DNA of 64,000 nt, from contig NZ_NVOY01000044.1 of assembly GCF_002551005.1 (NCBI RefSeq), positions 19,129 through 83,128 on the forward strand, given 5' to 3'. Below are positions 17,519 through 26,493 of this stretch, piece by piece. The position numbers and the translations under genes are program-made. Positions within the stretch are counted from its first letter, which is position 1. The number at the start of each line of letters is the position of its first letter. The notes below the pieces were generated by a model. The model searched no databases. It saw only the letters and a list, made by a program, of their open reading frames with translations, and was not told the origin of the DNA. This stretch comes from Bacillus pseudomycoides (GTDB lineage Bacteria; Bacillota; Bacilli; Bacillales; Bacillaceae_G).

Positions 17519-17830
17519 CTAAGCAACTTTTACTTCTAAAATTGTACCTGTTTTTGCATCTACTAAAAATTCAAATCGTTCTTGTACGTCGTGTAATAAC
17601 GTTGTAATACCACCGCGGTATACATCGTAAGTAACATCATATTTTTCAAACGTCTCAGGAACCATATGTACCCAAGAACCTGTAAGTTCACCTTTATGAC
17701 TTAATGCTTGTTTTACCATTTTTAATGCTTTTTCAGAAGAAATGTGGGATTGTTCTTGTACTTTATTTGCAACAACATATCCAGCTGCAAAACCTAAACC
17801 AACACCCGCTAGTAAGCTTTTCCAGTTCAT
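17519..17830 (-). CDS. ytzB: PepSY-domain small membrane protein (YtzB-like)
   Basis: The 103-residue protein has an N-terminal hydrophobic, glycine-rich segment (LLAGVGLGFAAGYVVA) that would anchor it in the membrane or act as a signal, and a single PepSY domain covering about residues 30-100, with SSEKALKMVKQAL and the end FLVDAKTGTILEVKVA. PepSY modules are thought to inhibit or chaperone peptidases; no partner is known here. GAGGTGAATGT precedes ATG 17830. It is divergent from the ytoP-type peptidase gene, and I recall a similar neighbourhood in B. subtilis. Confidence 0.75.
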   Translation of the reverse strand: MNWKSLLAGVGLGFAAGYVVANKVQEQSHISSEKALKMVKQALSHKGELTGSWVHMVPETFEKYDVTYDVYRGGITTLLHDVQERFEFLVDAKTGTILEVKVA

Positions 17831-17971
17831 ACATTCACCTCTATCCTGTTAAAGTTTTCCCCATAAGTATAAATCAAATTACATAAAAAAAGAAGAAACT
17901 AGAAAGATTTCGAAAATTTCGTTACAATGAAAAGAGTGATTCTATAACTGGATTGAAGGAAGGGTACCGCG

Positions 17972-19045
17972 ATGAATAAAGAGACAATGGAACTATTTCG
18001 TACGTTAACAGAACTGCAAGGTGCTTCAGGATTTGAGCATGATGTGCGTCGTTTTATGAAGCAAGAACTAAGTAAATACTCAGACGAAATTGTACAAGAT
18101 CGTTTAGGGAGTATCTTCGGTTTAAAAAAGGGTGACGAAAATGGTCCTCGCGTTCTTGTAGCTGGTCATATGGATGAAGTTGGCTTTATGGTAACGCAAA
18201 TTACGAAAAACGGAATGGTTCGTTTTCAAACATTAGGTGGCTGGTGGAGTCAAGTATTACTAGCACAGCGTGTACAAATTATGACAGACAACGGTCCGAT
18301 TATCGGTGTAGTAGGATCTGTTCCTCCGCACTTATTAAGTGATGAACAACGTAACAGACCAATGGATATAAAAAACATGTTAATTGATATCGGTGCAGAT
18401 AGCCGTGAGGAAGCGCATGAAATTGGTGTGAAACCCGGTCAGCAAATTGTGCCAATTTGTCCGTTTACACCGATGACAAATCCAAAAAAAATTATGGCAA
18501 AAGCTTGGGATAACCGTTATGGCTGCGGCCTTGCGATTGAGTTATTAAAAGAATTAAAAGATGAAAAACTGCCAAACACACTATATTCCGGTGCAACAGT
18601 ACAAGAAGAAGTTGGCCTTCGCGGTGCACAAACAGCTGCGAATATGATTCAGCCTGATATTTTCTATGCGTTAGATGCAGGCCCAGCAAACGATGCATCA
18701 GGAGATAAAACACAGTTTGGTCAAATTGGAAAAGGTGCTGTACTTCGCTTGTATGATCGTTCTATGATAACGCACCGCGGCATTCGTGAATTTATTTTAG
18801 ATACAGCGGAAACACATAACATTCCGTATCAATACTTCGTATCACAAGGCGGTACAGATGCAGGACGCGTACATACAAGTAACTCTGGTGTACCATCTGC
18901 TGTGATTGGTGTATGTGCTCGTTACATTCATACGCATGCTTCGATTTTACATATTGATGACTATGCAGCAGCGAAAGAATTGCTGATTCAATTAGTAAAA
19001 GCAACAGATAAAACAACATTTGAAACAATTAAAGAAAATGTTTAA
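17972..19045 (+). CDS. ytoP: M42-family metallo-aminopeptidase (YtoP)
   Basis: The 357-residue protein is an M42 (glutamyl aminopeptidase/TET-like) cocatalytic zinc peptidase, often misnamed endoglucanase. Metal and catalytic motifs are [12 protein letters not shown] (His, Asp), [10 protein letters not shown] (bridging Asp), [10 protein letters not shown] (general base Glu and metal Glu), [10 protein letters not shown], and the C-terminal [14 protein letters not shown] with the last His. It would trim N-terminal residues from peptides in the cytoplasm as a dodecamer if like its relatives. GGAAGGG precedes ATG 17972. It stands alone with its own terminator. Confidence 0.92.
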   Translation: MNKETMELFRTLTELQGASGFEHDVRRFMKQELSKYSDEIVQDRLGSIFGLKKGDENGPRVLVAGHMDEVGFMVTQITKNGMVRFQTLGGWWSQVLLAQRVQIMTDNGPIIGVVGSVPPHLLSDEQRNRPMDIKNMLIDIGADSREEAHEIGVKPGQQIVPICPFTPMTNPKKIMAKAWDNRYGCGLAIELLKELKDEKLPNTLYSGATVQEEVGLRGAQTAANMIQPDIFYALDAGPANDASGDKTQFGQIGKGAVLRLYDRSMITHRGIREFILDTAETHNIPYQYFVSQGGTDAGRVHTSNSGVPSAVIGVCARYIHTHASILHIDDYAAAKELLIQLVKATDKTTFETIKENV

Positions 19046-19049
19046 TATG

Positions 19050-19077
19050 GAAAGGCCGAATGCGGCCTTTTCTTTTT
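19050..19077 (+). terminator. Terminator after ytoP
   Basis: AAAGGCCG-AATG-CGGCCTTT hairpin followed by TCTTTTT. Confidence 0.85.
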
Positions 19078-19095
19078 AAATTTTGAGGTGAAAAC

Positions 19096-19605
19096 ATGAA
19101 GGTAGCAGTTGGATCGAAGAACAAAGTGAAAGTAAATGCTGTTCAGCAAGTGCTTGCAGAAGCAGAAATTGTTTCACTATCTGTCCCGTCTCATGTGTCC
19201 GCGCAACCATTTTCTGATGAAGAAACGCTGCAAGGTGCAAGTAACCGGGCAAAATTAGCATTAACAGAAGGAAAAGCGGATATTGGAATTGGTTTAGAAG
19301 GCGGCGTGATGCATACAGACCATGGCTTGTTTATGTGTAACTGGGGTGCTTTAGCGACGAAAGAGGGTAAGCTATTTACCGCAGGCGGAGCACGCATGAA
19401 ACTGCCAGATGAGTTTATTCAGCCTCTTGAAGAAGGAAAAGAATTAAGTGAAGTGATGGAAGACTATACGAAGCAACGTGACATCCGCAGCAATGAAGGA
19501 GCAATCGGTATTTTTACAAACAATTATGTAGATCGGACGGATTTGTTTGTGCATGTTGTGAAGCTATTGGTTGGACAATATATGTATGACAGAAGCAAAG
19601 CATAA
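19096..19605 (+). CDS. DUF84 / YjjX-type inosine-xanthosine triphosphatase
   Basis: The 169-residue protein belongs to the DUF84 family, whose E. coli member YjjX hydrolyses ITP and XTP and so cleans the nucleotide pool. It shows VAVGSKNKVKVNAVQ at the N-terminus, QPFSDEETLQGASNRAKLAL, and the glycine-rich GIGLEGGVM core. GAGGTG precedes ATG 19096. Phosphatase specificity is inferred from the family. Confidence 0.85.
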   Translation: MKVAVGSKNKVKVNAVQQVLAEAEIVSLSVPSHVSAQPFSDEETLQGASNRAKLALTEGKADIGIGLEGGVMHTDHGLFMCNWGALATKEGKLFTAGGARMKLPDEFIQPLEEGKELSEVMEDYTKQRDIRSNEGAIGIFTNNYVDRTDLFVHVVKLLVGQYMYDRSKA

Positions 19606-19630
19606 ACCTTGCACCGTACCGCATGTATGG

Positions 19631-19820
19631 TAGTATATAAATACAAATTAAAAACCCTCTTTTTTTAGGTGGGCGAGAGCATCTGGCCATACATAGGAGC
19701 GGTCGGATCCATTTTCTTCCACATACAAGGGTGAAAACAAAGGTAGAAAGCAAGTAGCGGGCATGTTTTACTCTGCATGGCAGCGACTTATATAAAGTAA
19801 GATTAAATTAGTAAATACAT
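19631..19820 (+). repeat. Dispersed structured repeat, copy D
   Basis: A full-length copy with core at about 19668-19723 (GGTGGGCGAGAGCATCTGGC). The left end TATATAAATACAAATTAAAA and the right end TTAAATTAGTAAATACATA are imperfect inverted repeats. The CTGGCC arm here faces GGTCGG, so the change from GGTCAG keeps pairing through G.U. It fills the gap between the DUF84 gene and ytpP. Confidence 0.75.
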
Positions 19821-19845
19821 ACTTCTTTTTAGGGAGGAATTTTAG

Positions 19846-20160
19846 ATGAAAGCATTAGAAAGTATGGAGCAATTTCAAGAATTGAAAAACGAGGAGAAAG
19901 TGATCTTTTTATTCTCAGCAGATTGGTGCCCGGATTGCCGCTTTATCGATCCATTTATGCCAGAAGTAGAAGAAAAATATAGCGAGTTCTCTTTCTATTA
20001 TGTAGACCGCGATGAATATATCGATCTATGCATTAAATTAGACGTATTTGGTATTCCAAGCTTTGTCGCTTACAATAAGGGAGAAGAAATTGGCCGTTAC
20101 GTAAACAAAGATCGTAAAACGCAAGAACAAATTGAAGAGTTCATTGAAGGTTTAAAATAA
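19846..20160 (+). CDS. ytpP: Thioredoxin-like protein YtpP
   Basis: The 104-residue cytoplasmic protein has a thioredoxin fold with the active site ADWCPDCRFIDPF (a CPDC motif in place of CGPC) and the cis-proline region GIPSFVAY. It would reduce or exchange disulfides, perhaps in the bacillithiol setting. AGGGAGG precedes ATG 19846. In B. subtilis it heads the ytpPQR group as it does here, though a terminator separates it from ytpQ. Confidence 0.9.
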   Translation: MKALESMEQFQELKNEEKVIFLFSADWCPDCRFIDPFMPEVEEKYSEFSFYYVDRDEYIDLCIKLDVFGIPSFVAYNKGEEIGRYVNKDRKTQEQIEEFIEGLK

Positions 20161-20170
20161 AGTGAAACTG

Positions 20171-20209
20171 AAAACAACCTCTATCTTCATATGTAGAGGT
20201 TGTTTTTTT
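20171..20209 (+). terminator. Terminator between ytpP and ytpQ
   Basis: AAAACAACCTCTA pairs with TAGAGGTTGTTTT and is followed by T's. It ends only eleven bases before the ribosome binding site of ytpQ, so it may also act as an attenuator. Confidence 0.8.
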
Positions 20210-20228
20210 CGGAAGGGAGGTAAACGAA

Positions 20229-21041
20229 ATGAAAATGACGAGTAAAAAGATGAAAGACGAGCTGATGAAGCGCCTTGCACGAGCAGAGTGGAGCTTTCAG
20301 TATGATAGTGAGAAAGAAACACTTCGCATTGAGCAAACAAATACGAAAAAAGGAATTACAGTTTCTCTTCCAGGTATTGTAGCGAAGTGGGAGGTAAAGA
20401 AAGAAAAGGCAATTGAAGAAGTTGTCTATTACGTAGAAGAAGCACTTGTTGCGATGCATAAAGAAGTAACGAGTACGGCGAAGATTTTGCCTGTTATCCG
20501 CTCAACTTCTTTTCCGAAAGAAGCGGAAGAAGGAAATCCGTTTGTCATGACGGAACATACAGCAGAAACACGTATTTATTATGCGTTAGATTCAGATAAA
20601 ACATATCGCCTTATTGATCAGCGTTTGCTAAAGCAAATTGGAATGACAGAAGAACAAGTACGTGAAATGGCATTGTTCAATGTGCGCTCTTTACGCACGG
20701 AATTTAAACGAGATGAAGTCGCTGGAAATACGTTTTATTTCTTAAATACAAATGACGGGTATGACGCGAGCCGGATTTTAAACGATTCATTATTACGAGA
20801 GATGCGGAAACAAATTTCTGGTGACATGGTTGTTGCGGTTCCGCACCAAGATGTATTAATTGTTGCTGATATCGTGGACAAAATCGGTTATGATATTATT
20901 GCACAAATGACAATGAAGTTTTTTGCAGAAGGTCATGTTCCGATTACATCACTTTCATTCGTATATGAAGATGGTAATTTTGAACCGATCTTTATTTTGG
21001 CGAAAAATCGGAAAGAACGAAGTGAAAAAGAGAAAGGATGA
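20229..21041 (+). CDS. ytpQ: DUF1444 protein YtpQ
   Basis: The 270-residue soluble protein matches the DUF1444/UPF0354 family (B. subtilis YtpQ), of unknown function. Conserved stretches include [42 protein letters not shown] and [16 protein letters not shown]. It starts at ATG 20229 after AAGGGAGG and its stop overlaps the first possible start of ytpR, so the two are cotranscribed. Confidence 0.88.
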   Translation: MKMTSKKMKDELMKRLARAEWSFQYDSEKETLRIEQTNTKKGITVSLPGIVAKWEVKKEKAIEEVVYYVEEALVAMHKEVTSTAKILPVIRSTSFPKEAEEGNPFVMTEHTAETRIYYALDSDKTYRLIDQRLLKQIGMTEEQVREMALFNVRSLRTEFKRDEVAGNTFYFLNTNDGYDASRILNDSLLREMRKQISGDMVVAVPHQDVLIVADIVDKIGYDIIAQMTMKFFAEGHVPITSLSFVYEDGNFEPIFILAKNRKERSEKEKG

Positions 21042-21046
21042 ACAAA

Positions 21047-21652
21047 GTGAACGTTTTTTATAACCTTGAAGGTATTGGGGATACATTAATTGTTGCCCTG
21101 CAAGATATTACATTAGAAAACCGCACATTTGAACGCAAAGGAGATGTAGCGCGCGTTTTCGATCGCGAAAGTAACGTAACAGCAGGATTCAACATTTTTA
21201 ATGCTTCTTCTTATATGGAAGTAACGGAAACAGGCAACCTTACATTAACGAAAGAGCTTGTTGAAAAAATCAATGAAATTTTAGCGAAGAACGATTTTAC
21301 AGAAACTGTAGAAGCGGACCTTTCACCGAAATTTGTTGTTGGTTACGTAGCAGAAAAAGAAAAACATCCAAATGCGGATAAATTAAACGTATGTAAAGTA
21401 GAAGTTGGTACAGAAACATTACAAATCGTATGCGGTGCACCAAATGTTGACGCAGGCCAAAAAGTAGTAGTTGCGAAAATCGGTGCAGTAATGCCAAGCG
21501 GTATGTTAATTAAACCAGCAGAACTTCGCGGCATTCCATCTTCCGGTATGATTTGTTCAGCACGTGAATTAGAACTTCCAGATGCTCCGCAAGAAAAAGG
21601 TATCCTTGTTCTTGAAGACAGCTATGAAGTTGGACAAGAGTTTAAATTCTAA
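21047..21652 (+). CDS. ytpR: YtpR, tRNA-binding-domain protein
   Basis: The 201-residue protein has an N-terminal DUF4479 region and a C-terminal OB-fold tRNA-binding domain like that of PheT and the MetG tail: [30 protein letters not shown] and [14 protein letters not shown] role in handling tRNA or aminoacylation quality is inferred. GTG 21047 is chosen because GAAAGG sits nine bases upstream and the protein then begins MNVFYN as I recall for B. subtilis YtpR; the in-frame ATG at 21038 touches the ribosome binding site and overlaps the ytpQ stop. Confidence 0.88.
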   Translation: MNVFYNLEGIGDTLIVALQDITLENRTFERKGDVARVFDRESNVTAGFNIFNASSYMEVTETGNLTLTKELVEKINEILAKNDFTETVEADLSPKFVVGYVAEKEKHPNADKLNVCKVEVGTETLQIVCGAPNVDAGQKVVVAKIGAVMPSGMLIKPAELRGIPSSGMICSARELELPDAPQEKGILVLEDSYEVGQEFKF

Positions 21653-21661
21653 ATAAAAAAT

Positions 21662-21709
21662 AGAGCTGACGTCAAAAGGCACGTAGGTACCTTTTGGCGT
21701 CAGCTCTTC
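21662..21709 (+). terminator. 18-bp terminator after ytpR
   Basis: AGAGCTGACGTCAAAAGG pairs with CCTTTTGGCGTCAGCTCT (one G.U) around a ten-base loop; TCTTT follows. Confidence 0.85.
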
Positions 21710-21717
21710 TTTCGTTT

Positions 21718-21830
21718 GTCCACCGATATATCGGCGCTTCGACAGGGGAGAAAGACCCTTTGACAAGGTTTGACACTCCGGTCGCGACCACGATACCCAA
21801 ATGTTCTGTTTTCTCCATGAAAAGAATTGT
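21718..21830. other. Palindrome-bearing spacer of unknown role
   Basis: Downstream of the terminator lies a G+C-richer stretch with two perfect palindromes, CCGATATATCGG (21723-21734) and GGTCGCGACC (21780-21789), and the segment CTTCGACAGGGGAGAAAGAC between them. It does not resemble the six-copy repeat. No gene is supported here. It may be another dispersed repeat or a structured RNA. Confidence 0.35.
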
Positions 21831-21883
21831 ATTTCTAAATCAAATTAGGTAAAATCTAGAAAAAATGAAAAGAGGTATATCGC

Positions 21884-22243
21884 ATGATGCAGCATCCAAA
21901 AGTTTACGAACTGTTTCAACTCATTCAAACTTCTCGTATTCATGACATTGAATTGCAATCGTTAGAAATTTACCTATTTCATAAACAAGAATTTGAAGAT
22001 GGGCAAATTGGTTATCGGTATGATAAGAAAGGAAATTCATTAATAGGAGAAAAAGAAGGGAATTGGCAAGAAAGCTGGTTCGTGATTGGATATGATACGG
22101 ACATTGGTAATCCTATTTTTGTAGATATACAGAATTTACATGTGTATACTGCAGAGCGGGGGATGAGCGTCTGGAATCCTGCTTGTATTGCGAATCATAT
22201 AGATGAAATCATGGAGCATATAAGAAATTCTTTTCATAGATAG
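21884..22243 (+). CDS. SMI1/KNR4 (SUKH)-like small protein
   Basis: The 119-residue soluble protein resembles the SUKH superfamily, with the ESWFVIGYDTDIGNPIFVDI core and a following VYTAERGMSVWNP. SUKH proteins are often immunity proteins to nuclease toxins, but lone chromosomal copies are common and no toxin lies nearby. AAAGAGG precedes ATG 21884. It lies just upstream of the amidase gene, probably in the same transcript. Confidence 0.55.
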   Translation: MMQHPKVYELFQLIQTSRIHDIELQSLEIYLFHKQEFEDGQIGYRYDKKGNSLIGEKEGNWQESWFVIGYDTDIGNPIFVDIQNLHVYTAERGMSVWNPACIANHIDEIMEHIRNSFHR

Positions 22244-22252
22244 GGAGATAAT

Positions 22253-23089
22253 ATGAAGTACATAAAAAATGTTTCTGTAATGATGATAGCCGCACTTTGT
22301 ATGATAGGATGCACGAAGGAAACTGTAAAAATATCACCAAAGCAAGAGGAGAAGAAACCTTCTCATGTTGAAAGTCCTGTACAAAACAACGAACCGAAAG
22401 CGGAGCAAGTGAAAGAAGAGCCAGCACCTGCTCCTACTCCTGCTCAAGAAAAACCAAAATTTATTGTATGTATTGATCCAGGTCACCAACGAAAAGCGAA
22501 TTTGGAATTAGAGCCAATCGGTCCAGGGGCAACGAAACAAAAATATAAAGTAACAGATGGAACAACAGGAGTTGTAACGAAAAAGCGAGAGTATGAACTA
22601 AATTTAGAAGCAGCTGTTCTATTAAAAGAGATGTTAGAAGCAAAAGGCATTGAAGTGGTCATGACAAGAACGACACATGATGTGAATATGAGTAATAAAG
22701 AACGGGCGGCAATTGCTAATGAACATCATGCGAATTTGTTTTTACGAATTCATGCAGATGGTTCGGAAAGTGCAGCAGAAAAGGGTTTTGCTGTGTTAAC
22801 GCCGTCAAAAGAAAATACTTTTACAAAAAACATTTATCAAGAAAGTTTAAACGCTTCTGAGTTCATTGTGAATAAAGTAAAGGAAAATGGTAACGTACAA
22901 GTAAACGGGATTAAATTTCGTGATGATTTGTCTGGGTTTAACTGGGCTGAGGTACCGGGGGTTTTATTAGAACTAGGGTTTATGTCAAATCCAGAAGAAG
23001 ACAGAAAACTATCGGATGTGAATTATTTACGTTCTTTACTGCAAAGTGTGGCGGATAGTGTTGAGAGTTATCGAGTAAGTAAAGGGTGA
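22253..23089 (+). CDS. N-acetylmuramoyl-L-alanine amidase lipoprotein
   Basis: The 278-residue protein has a lipoprotein signal ending MIGC (Cys20), a proline- and glutamate-rich linker (about 30-73), and an Amidase_3 domain. Zinc ligands appear in order: His in CIDPGHQ, Glu in YELNLEAA and His in RIHADGS; the catalytic Glu is in LLELGFMSNPEED. It would cut the amide between muramic acid and the stem peptide at the cell surface. AGGGAGA precedes ATG 22253. It ends in its own hairpin. Confidence 0.9.
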   Translation: MKYIKNVSVMMIAALCMIGCTKETVKISPKQEEKKPSHVESPVQNNEPKAEQVKEEPAPAPTPAQEKPKFIVCIDPGHQRKANLELEPIGPGATKQKYKVTDGTTGVVTKKREYELNLEAAVLLKEMLEAKGIEVVMTRTTHDVNMSNKERAAIANEHHANLFLRIHADGSESAAEKGFAVLTPSKENTFTKNIYQESLNASEFIVNKVKENGNVQVNGIKFRDDLSGFNWAEVPGVLLELGFMSNPEEDRKLSDVNYLRSLLQSVADSVESYRVSKG

Positions 23090-23098
23090 TTTTTTCTT

Positions 23099-23127
23099 AG
23101 CTCCATCTTAGATGGAGCTGTTTTTAT
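23099..23127 (+). terminator. Terminator after amidase gene
   Basis: AGCTCCATC-TTA-GATGGAGCT followed by GTTTTTA. Confidence 0.85.
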
Positions 23128-23240
23128 TTAATAATATTTTTTATTTTTCTGTAAATGAAATGAAAGCAATTTCATCTGCACTTTTTGCTGAATGCTGATA
23201 CAATAAAGGGTGTTACTATTTAGTAGAAAGAGTGGTAAGC

Positions 23241-26200
23241 ATGTTAGATTGGATGAAAAAGCTTTTTAAAAAAGAGGAAGAAAATGAAGCGACAGCATTG
23301 AAAGAAATAGAAACACCGGCAGAGAAAAAGGTTACTTCTCAGATTCCTCGTGTAAACTACTACTCTCATAAACGAGAAGATGAGCTGCAAGCGTCCAAAC
23401 CACATCCGGGTGGTAATTTCCGTTTCCCGTTAGTTCCTGATAATGGATTTGACGAGAGTACGCAGGAATCATCTCATCTAGAAAAGCCCGCTATACAAGA
23501 AAGACCGATTAGAGAACGGCGCCGATCAAGACGAGTAGAAGAAGTACAAGAAATGACATATATGGAACCAAGTGTTGAGGAGGTAAGACCTACTTCTAAA
23601 GTTGAAAGTAATCGAAGACCGTTCCGCCCAACAGAAATGGTTTCACCCATTTTTGGATACAATCGTCCAGAAGCAAGACAAAAAGAAAATGAGGAAAGTA
23701 AGCAACAACAACAACGAGAAGATATTGAAATCTCAATGGAAGGAAAATCAGTTGTTGATACGTGGTTAGAGAAAAATGGCTATATAAGTTCTGATGTATC
23801 ACAAGATGGATTAACAGAAGTTGAACCTACCGTTGTTAAAACGAATGGAGAGCAAACAGAAGATAGCAAATCGATTGTGGATGTAGAGAAAAACGAAGCG
23901 GCGTTACATAGCCATGAAGAAGAACAGTTGGATGCGTCTGAAGGTGTTATCGTCCGAAGTGAAGATTTTACCAAGCAAATTCATACATCTGAAAGTGAAG
24001 TACAAGACCCTACTGTTGTAGAGACAAGCTCTGAAATGAATGAAGAAATTGAGAGAATAGAAGAGTCTGTTATAGAAGAAGTAAAAGTGGAAGCAGAAGA
24101 ATCTGCGGAGATGGAAGAGTCAGTTGAAAAAGAAGTGCTGGCCGAAGCAACAGAAGTAACAGAAGAACCAGTTATGGAAGAAGTAAAAGTGGAAGCAGAG
24201 GAATCTGCGGAGATGGAAGAGCCAGTAGAAGAAGAAATGCTGGCCGAAGTAACAGAAGAACCAGTTATAGAAGAAGCGACATTGGAAGCAGAAGAACTTG
24301 CGGAGATGGAAGAGTCAGTAGAAGAAGTACTGGCCGAAGCAACTGAAATAACGGAAGAAATAGTTATGGAAGAATCAACTGTAGAAGGTAAAGACTTTGA
24401 GCTAGTGGTAGAAACATCTGCAACAATGGAAGACTCCGATATGCAAGAAGAACAAGAGTCTGTTATTCAAGAGGAAACACCTGAAGCAGAGGAATCTACA
24501 GAGGTAGAAGAATCATTTGAAGCTGAAGTATTCGAGGAAACAGAAGTAGAGGATGAGTCACTAGACATAGAAGAGTCGGTTGCCGCAGAATTTGATGAAG
24601 TATCAGAAGTAGAAAGTTTCACGCAAGAACAAACGGAAGAATTTGTTCAAGCTGATGAGCAAACACAGCAAGCTGTACAAAGTTTTGCAAATGTACTAAT
24701 AGAAGAAAAAGAAACGCAAGTTACGAAACAGCCGGAAGTGAACGCGGAGCAAAAAGAAAAGGTGATTGAAGAGCCAAAACGTGAGAAGAAACGTTTCGTT
24801 CCGTTTAATGTAGTGATGTTGAAGCAAGATAAACAGATGTTAGAAGAAAAACGTCGTGTAGCAATGACGTCACAACCTGCTCATACAGGGCCTAAGCAAA
24901 CACAACATACTGAGCCGCCGGTAGAAAAGCAGCAAGTGCAAGAAGAAATGACGCACCGAGTTGTTGTAGAAACAGTGCAAGACGTTCGTAATGTTTTACA
25001 AGCGCCGCCAACATACGAGTTTCCGCCATTAACACTTTTAAATATTCCAAGTCATCCCGCGACAAATGACGCTGAGTGGTTAGAGGAACAAAAAGAGCTG
25101 TTAAATACGACATTCCATAATTTCCATATTGGTGCAAAGGTTGTGAATGTGACGCAAGGACCAGCTGTTACTCGTTTTGAAGTACAGCCAGAGCCAGGTG
25201 TGAAAGTAAACAAAATTACGAACTTAAGTGATGACATTAAACTGAATTTAGCGGCTCGTGATATTCGAATTGAAGCGCCAATTCCGGGCAAAAGTGCGGT
25301 TGGAATTGAAGTGCCAAATAAAGAAAGTAAAGCTGTATTCCTTCGAGAAATTTTACGAAGCCCAGTGTTTACGAAAAGTGAATCACCGCTTACAGTTGCA
25401 CTTGGTCTTGATATTTCAGGAGCACCGATTGTTACGGATATTCGAAAAATGCCGCACGGTTTAATTGCTGGATCGACAGGATCAGGAAAAAGCGTATGTA
25501 TTAATGCAATTTTAACAAGTATTTTATATAAGGCGAAGCCGCATGAAGTAAAGCTAATGTTAATTGACCCAAAGATGGTGGAACTTGCGCCGTATAATTC
25601 TGTACCGCACCTTGTTGCACCGGTTATTACGGATGTAAAAGCAGCAACGGCAGCCTTAAAATGGGCAGTAGATGAAATGGAACGCCGTTATGAATTGTTT
25701 GCGCATGCAGGTGCGCGTGATTTACCACGTTATAATACAATTATGAATGAACAAGAAATTCCAGGCGAAACGTTGCCGTATATCGTCATTGTGATTGATG
25801 AGTTAGCTGATTTAATGATGGTTGCACCGGGGGATGTAGAGGAAGCGATTTGCCGCATTGCCCAAAAAGCAAGAGCTTGTGGAATTCATTTATTAGTAGC
25901 GACGCAACGTCCATCTGTAGATGTAATTACAGGATTAATTAAATCAAATATTCCAACGCGAATTGCGTTTACAGTGTCATCGCAAGTAGACTCTCGTACA
26001 ATCATTGATATTGGCGGAGCTGAGAAATTACTTGGACGCGGAGATATGCTATTTTTAGAGAATGGAACGTCAAAAACGGTTCGTGTGCAAGGGGTATACG
26101 TCTCAGATGAAGAAATTGAAAATTCTGTTGCGCATGCGAAACGTCAAATGAAGCCAAATTATTTATTCCAGCAAGAAGACTTATTGGCAAAAACAGAACA

Positions 26201-26432
26201 ACAAGAATCTGAGGATGAGCTGTTCTTTGAGGCATGTCAATTTGTTGTAGAACAAGGGGGAGCGTCCACGTCTTCTGTGCAGAGAAGATTCCGCATTGGT
26301 TATAACCGTGCCGCTCGTCTTATTGAAGAAATGGAAGCGCAAGGGATTATCTCAGAAGCACGCGGAACAAAACCAAGAGATGTCCTTATTACAGAAGATG
26401 AATTTGCTGCGATGCAGGATATACATGTATAA
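23241..26432 (+). CDS. sftA: SftA, soluble FtsK-type DNA translocase (YtpS)
   Basis: The 1063-residue ATPase moves chromosomal DNA from the closing septum. Unlike SpoIIIE it has no membrane helices. The N-terminal ~570 residues are a disordered, very acidic linker with three imperfect tandem units (24081-24374, each 31-34 residues). Then follow the FtsK alpha/beta domains from about residue 595, Walker A GSTGSGKSVCINA near 745, Walker B IVIVIDELADLMM, and the C-terminal gamma winged helix for reading oriented DNA (SSVQRRFRIGYNRAARLIEEM). ATG 23241 is preferred to GTG 23232. The linker length is likely to vary between strains. Confidence 0.93.
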   Translation: MLDWMKKLFKKEEENEATALKEIETPAEKKVTSQIPRVNYYSHKREDELQASKPHPGGNFRFPLVPDNGFDESTQESSHLEKPAIQERPIRERRRSRRVEEVQEMTYMEPSVEEVRPTSKVESNRRPFRPTEMVSPIFGYNRPEARQKENEESKQQQQREDIEISMEGKSVVDTWLEKNGYISSDVSQDGLTEVEPTVVKTNGEQTEDSKSIVDVEKNEAALHSHEEEQLDASEGVIVRSEDFTKQIHTSESEVQDPTVVETSSEMNEEIERIEESVIEEVKVEAEESAEMEESVEKEVLAEATEVTEEPVMEEVKVEAEESAEMEEPVEEEMLAEVTEEPVIEEATLEAEELAEMEESVEEVLAEATEITEEIVMEESTVEGKDFELVVETSATMEDSDMQEEQESVIQEETPEAEESTEVEESFEAEVFEETEVEDESLDIEESVAAEFDEVSEVESFTQEQTEEFVQADEQTQQAVQSFANVLIEEKETQVTKQPEVNAEQKEKVIEEPKREKKRFVPFNVVMLKQDKQMLEEKRRVAMTSQPAHTGPKQTQHTEPPVEKQQVQEEMTHRVVVETVQDVRNVLQAPPTYEFPPLTLLNIPSHPATNDAEWLEEQKELLNTTFHNFHIGAKVVNVTQGPAVTRFEVQPEPGVKVNKITNLSDDIKLNLAARDIRIEAPIPGKSAVGIEVPNKESKAVFLREILRSPVFTKSESPLTVALGLDISGAPIVTDIRKMPHGLIAGSTGSGKSVCINAILTSILYKAKPHEVKLMLIDPKMVELAPYNSVPHLVAPVITDVKAATAALKWAVDEMERRYELFAHAGARDLPRYNTIMNEQEIPGETLPYIVIVIDELADLMMVAPGDVEEAICRIAQKARACGIHLLVATQRPSVDVITGLIKSNIPTRIAFTVSSQVDSRTIIDIGGAEKLLGRGDMLFLENGTSKTVRVQGVYVSDEEIENSVAHAKRQMKPNYLFQQEDLLAKTEQQESEDELFFEACQFVVEQGGASTSSVQRRFRIGYNRAARLIEEMEAQGIISEARGTKPRDVLITEDEFAAMQDIHV
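24081..24374 (+). repeat. In-frame tandem repeats inside sftA
   Basis: Three direct repeats of 102, 93 and 99 bases begin at 24081, 24183 and 24276. Each encodes an acidic unit of the form VEAEESAEMEES...LAEATE...EEPVMEE. Lengths differ by multiples of three, so the reading frame is kept. The units lie in the disordered linker of SftA. Confidence 0.85.
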
Positions 26433-26493
26433 GAAAAGGTTTTGCTGTATACTAAGAGAAAACGTTGGATAGTAAAGTAGGGAGTATAGCGAC

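Noticed and set aside
21884-22243. Toxin-immunity role for the SUKH-like protein
   Set aside because: No toxin, polymorphic cassette or secretion gene is nearby; the gene sits next to a cell-wall amidase lipoprotein.
24081-24374. CRISPR-like repetition
   Set aside because: Units are contiguous coding repeats without spacers, in the sftA reading frame.
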